A stretch of 64,000 nucleotides of DNA from JARRKC01 sp963723965. GTDB taxonomy: Bacteria > Acidobacteriota > UBA6911 > RPQK01 > JAPXNP01. Below, in pieces: positions 61,172 to 64,000 of the stretch. Positions within the stretch are counted from its first letter, which is position 1. Each line of letters starts with the position of its first letter. The stretch lies in assembly GCA_963723965.1 (NCBI GenBank), contig CAVRSV010000006.1, positions 1 through 64,000 of the forward strand. Reading direction: 5' to 3'. The notes below the pieces were generated by a model. The model was not told the DNA's origin. It did no database searches and worked only from the letters and a program-made list of their open reading frames with translations. The position numbers and the translations under genes were made by a program.

Positions 61172-63919
61172 TCACCGCCGCACGACCCAAGTGCCCGCGA
61201 ACCGATCGGGCAGTCCGCGGCACGGACGAAGGGTGGCATAGATCGCCCCACCGATCCAGACGAGGACCAGGGCCACGGAGAGGATCAGGGCCGGCGTCAT
61301 CGTCTCGTTTCCGATCCACATCGTGACCAGAATCAGGAACGGGACCAGGGGGAGCCAGGCGAATGCCCAACGAAGCAGCAGCTTGGATCTTCGGGCCAGA
61401 TGACCGGTCCTATCGATCACGGCCAGCCTGAAGATGTTCTGGCTGACCGTGGTCCGAAAGGGCACCTCGATGAGCTGAATCAAGGCGATTCCAGCCAGGA
61501 CGCCCAGCAGCGAGAAGGCGACGAAGGTTCCCAGGGATCCGCTCCAAACCTGGATCTTCTGAAAGTCCTGGAAAAGACCCACGAATACAAGAACCCAGAT
61601 GTAGGAAGGCATCAGGAAAATCGATGCGGCTCGGATGGCACGATTCATCTCCGCCGGCCGGTCGAGCAGACCCCGAAGGGTACCCGTGAGAAAGCTCAGC
61701 TTCTCGAACTTCCCCTCCGCCAGGTTCTGAAGCACCCGTCTGGCGTGAAGGGGGAGGCTGGTCGTATCCGCGCATTCCGCGACGGCCTTGAGGAACCGCT
61801 GCCGGCCCGCGAGATCGGTCGCCGGGATGGCCTCGGCCGGCCGATCGACTCTGGGCCAGGGCCGGTCCAGCAGGACGGCGAAACCCTGTTCGGTGATCCA
61901 GACATGGTCGAGGCTGATGGCGGGGGGAAGCGTCTTGTCCCTGGACGCATCCCACAATTCCGAGGCCAGATCGTGAAGCCAGTGGCGCAGGCTGGACCAC
62001 GGGATCCGTCGTCCGTCCTTGATCAGTTCCCTGAGTGGAACTCCCCTCGTGGCCTCGTAGGCATGCCAGGTTGCATCCGCCGTCGAGATTTTCTGTAGCC
62101 AGCGGAAACGTCCCGGTCGGGCCGTATCACGGCGGGTCAGGGAGGGCGGGGCGTCGTCCTGCCTGATGAGCCAGACATCGCGACGCAGGATCGGATCGCC
62201 GGCGATGAGCCATTCGCCGGGGATCAATTCGTCCGTGACCTGATAGGGTCCAAGGGAAAGGGCATTTTCGAGGGGACACCACGAATGCTCACTGACCTTG
62301 ACGGAGGGACGCAACGTCCCCTTCGGTTTCACCACCACCCGGGTCCCCGAGAGGAAATCCCAGACCGTGGCAAAACCATTCTCACGTCGGGCCGTCAGGG
62401 TCAGCAGAACCGGGATCCAGGGACACGCATTGGCTGCCAGAGTGAACAGGGCGTTCTGAGTTCCGGTCATTTCCGCGCCCTGAAAGAAGTAGATCATCAG
62501 CGGCATTCGAACGCCCTCGGCCGACAGGATCGGAACCAGGATCCGGACCAGCGCTCTCCCGATTCCCGGGACCCGACCGTTCTGGCGAACGACGCGCAAT
62601 CCTTTGAGCCGCTTGCCTGGGCCGCCTCCCCAGACCCCTTCAGCCAGGGCGAAGTAGAGAAAGCCGAGGCCGAAAAGGGCCAGATAGTATCGGGCCGAGT
62701 AGAGGCTCGGTTCAACGACCGGGCGAATCAGCAGTTCCACGGGGCCCACCCACAGCATGAACGCCACGTAAGGGACGAGAAAGGCGATCAGGTAGTCGAG
62801 CCACCCCGCGGAGACGCGAATCTTCAGCGATGCCGGCTCCGGCTCTCTCGAACTGAACGGCAGCAGGTCGTTGCGCAGTGCAGCATAGTCCGGATAGCGT
62901 CCTTCCGGTTCTTTGGCGAGACAACGCTCAATGACCTGTTCGAGCCCCGGGGGTATGTCCGTGCGAAATTGCGACAGTGGCGGCGGCTTCTGGTTCACCG
63001 CGTTCGCGACCACCTGGACTGCGTTGTCTCCCGTGAAGGGAGCCCGGTTGGTCAAAAGGGTGAACAGGGTGGCCCCGACGGAATAGATGTCGGCGCGCAG
63101 GTCCAGAACGTCTCCTCGCAGCTGTTCAGGGGACGCGTAGGCCGGCGTTCCCATGATGGTCCCCGTGGCGGTCACGAAGGTGTCCGTCTTAGCGAGGGTC
63201 GAGACCGACAGGCCGAAATCCCCGACCTTTACCGATCCGTCCGGATAGACGAAGCAGTTCGATGGTTTGATGTCACGGTGGAGCACCCCACGAGCACAGG
63301 CGGATTCGAGGCCGGAGATGACGTCGAGGATCGCATCGACCGCCTCGGGCACGGGCATCGGTCCCCGCTTTTCGAGCCTGTCATGAAGGGTACCGCTACC
63401 GGCAATCTCCATGGTGATCACCGGCGTCCCCTCGATTTCCTCACTGCCGAAGACATAGAGGCTGTTCGGGTGGTTGACGCCTGCGGCCAGTCGTCCTTCC
63501 CGCAGGAACCGCTGACGCATTACCGGCGAATCGATTTGTTCCCCCAGCATCTTCAGGGCGACCCGGCGGCCTGTTTCGAGATGCTCGGCCTCGTAGACGG
63601 AACCCATGCCGCCCCGGCCCAGAAACCCGAGCAGACGATAGTTGCCGAACCGACAGGGAAACTCCGACGGCTCGCCAGTGCGGGGCGCAGCCCTCAACTC
63701 GGTCGACGAAGACGGGTCTTCCGCACGGAACCGCGTCGGGGCATCGGGAGCGGTCTCTGCGCGGGGATCGTCCGTCGTCGGAATCAGGACTGTCGCGGCC
63801 TCGTCGTCGGCCGGCTCGAGAGCGACCGACATCAGACAAGCGGGACAGAGTCCCTCCGCGGATCTGCGGGAAAGCACCGCTCCGCAACGCCTGCATTTCT
63901 CCTCGGAAAAAGCATTCAT
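61172..63919 (-). CDS. Membrane Ser/Thr protein kinase with zinc ribbon, RDD region and kinase-like second half
   Basis: 915 residues; GGAGG precedes the ATG. Order: zinc ribbon (Cys9, Cys12, Cys25, Cys28); Hanks kinase (about 93-350) with GRGGMGSV, Lys123, HRDIKPSN (Asp216), DFG (Asp234) and SPEQL, all catalytic residues present; a first membrane region (about 375-530) containing GGGPGKRLKGLRVVRQNG, an RDD-domain hallmark; a soluble segment (about 545-735: GPYQVTDELIPGEWLIAGDPILRRDVWLIR, LISLDHVWITEQGFAVLLDRPW-like order) that resembles a degenerate kinase without HRD or DFG; and a final membrane region (about 765-900). This is an unusual composite sensor. Signal and targets unknown. Single gene. 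Confidence 0.88.
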   Translation of the reverse strand: MNAFSEEKCRRCGAVLSRRSAEGLCPACLMSVALEPADDEAATVLIPTTDDPRAETAPDAPTRFRAEDPSSSTELRAAPRTGEPSEFPCRFGNYRLLGFLGRGGMGSVYEAEHLETGRRVALKMLGEQIDSPVMRQRFLREGRLAAGVNHPNSLYVFGSEEIEGTPVITMEIAGSGTLHDRLEKRGPMPVPEAVDAILDVISGLESACARGVLHRDIKPSNCFVYPDGSVKVGDFGLSVSTLAKTDTFVTATGTIMGTPAYASPEQLRGDVLDLRADIYSVGATLFTLLTNRAPFTGDNAVQVVANAVNQKPPPLSQFRTDIPPGLEQVIERCLAKEPEGRYPDYAALRNDLLPFSSREPEPASLKIRVSAGWLDYLIAFLVPYVAFMLWVGPVELLIRPVVEPSLYSARYYLALFGLGFLYFALAEGVWGGGPGKRLKGLRVVRQNGRVPGIGRALVRILVPILSAEGVRMPLMIYFFQGAEMTGTQNALFTLAANACPWIPVLLTLTARRENGFATVWDFLSGTRVVVKPKGTLRPSVKVSEHSWCPLENALSLGPYQVTDELIPGEWLIAGDPILRRDVWLIRQDDAPPSLTRRDTARPGRFRWLQKISTADATWHAYEATRGVPLRELIKDGRRIPWSSLRHWLHDLASELWDASRDKTLPPAISLDHVWITEQGFAVLLDRPWPRVDRPAEAIPATDLAGRQRFLKAVAECADTTSLPLHARRVLQNLAEGKFEKLSFLTGTLRGLLDRPAEMNRAIRAASIFLMPSYIWVLVFVGLFQDFQKIQVWSGSLGTFVAFSLLGVLAGIALIQLIEVPFRTTVSQNIFRLAVIDRTGHLARRSKLLLRWAFAWLPLVPFLILVTMWIGNETMTPALILSVALVLVWIGGAIYATLRPCRGLPDRFAGTWVVRR

Positions 63920-64000
63920 GAGTTCGCCTCCAACGCATACCGGAGGGGGTGCGCCGCCGCTGCCGCGCTCCCGAGACCCTGCCGCACCCGGCGCAGATCG
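63920..64000. other. Window end, non-coding as far as visible
   Basis: 81 bp upstream of the large kinase gene. Apart from that gene's Shine-Dalgarno sequence nothing can be assigned; a neighbouring gene may begin beyond the window. Confidence 0.3.

Noticed and set aside
1..64000. CRISPR arrays, tRNA, rRNA, phage or secretion-system islands
   Set aside because: No regularly spaced repeats, cloverleaf-like motifs, integrase or structural phage genes were seen.

Overview
The window looks like part of the chromosome of a plant-polysaccharide-degrading member of the Acidobacteriota. Evidence: high GC, an Oar-like TonB-dependent receptor with an N-terminal carboxypeptidase-regulatory-like domain, a PadR regulator coupled to the start of an acidobacterial-type orphan permease, an ECF sigma factor coupled to a Ser/Thr kinase with a C-terminal PD40 propeller, and many secreted proteins with Tat or Sec signals. 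No rRNA, tRNA or CRISPR array was seen. Genus cannot be assigned from sequence reading alone.

Layout. 1-10.2 kb: two tandem GH3 beta-glycosidases whose last ~720 bp are almost identical, a complete IS4-family element inserted at the centre of a palindrome behind the second copy, and an Oar-like receptor with a clear terminator. 11.3-16.8 kb: GH27 alpha-galactosidase, Ser/Thr kinase plus ECF sigma factor, and a small secreted protein. 17-21.6 kb: a frameshifted membrane protein, a two-domain VOC lipoprotein, a heavily frameshifted DUF5916-type protein and a PhnB-like protein. 21.8-28.8 kb: a membrane-fusion adaptor divergent from two MacB-like permeases with no ATPase, a stand-alone zinc-ribbon protein and an OprC-like receptor. 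28.8-30.5 kb: an overlapping operon of diacylglycerol kinase, a small ORF and a KirBac channel.

30.7-38.8 kb is the most interesting locus. It is a tightly packed six-gene run: sugar-binding lipoprotein, double ABC ATPase, GH51 arabinofuranosidase, permease, glycyl radical enzyme and its radical-SAM activase. The last three genes overlap. The layout suggests import of a pentose released from hemicellulose followed by anaerobic radical chemistry on it or a product. The enzyme's active site (Ala-Cys-Trp-Glu-Phe) differs from the usual Gly-Cys-Val-Glu-Pro, and no microcompartment, kinase or isomerase genes accompany it.

38.9-64 kb: a dead MBL-fold gene with an intact-looking promoter, a LmbE-type deacetylase, secreted ThuA and Gfo/Idh/MocA proteins, a CPA2 antiporter, nitroreductase, methyltransferase, a 1383-residue secreted protein built as two similar halves, PadR plus truncated ADOP, an RRM protein, a GH15-like protein, a carboxylesterase, four NTF2/SnoaL-like proteins and a second large Ser/Thr kinase. 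An ~80-bp inverted-repeat-ended sequence occurs four times in intergenic DNA.

Several genes (near 17.65 kb, 19.6-20.9 kb, 39.0 kb and 59.4 kb) need frame changes to be read through. These may be pseudogenes or assembly indels, and raw reads would be needed to tell which.
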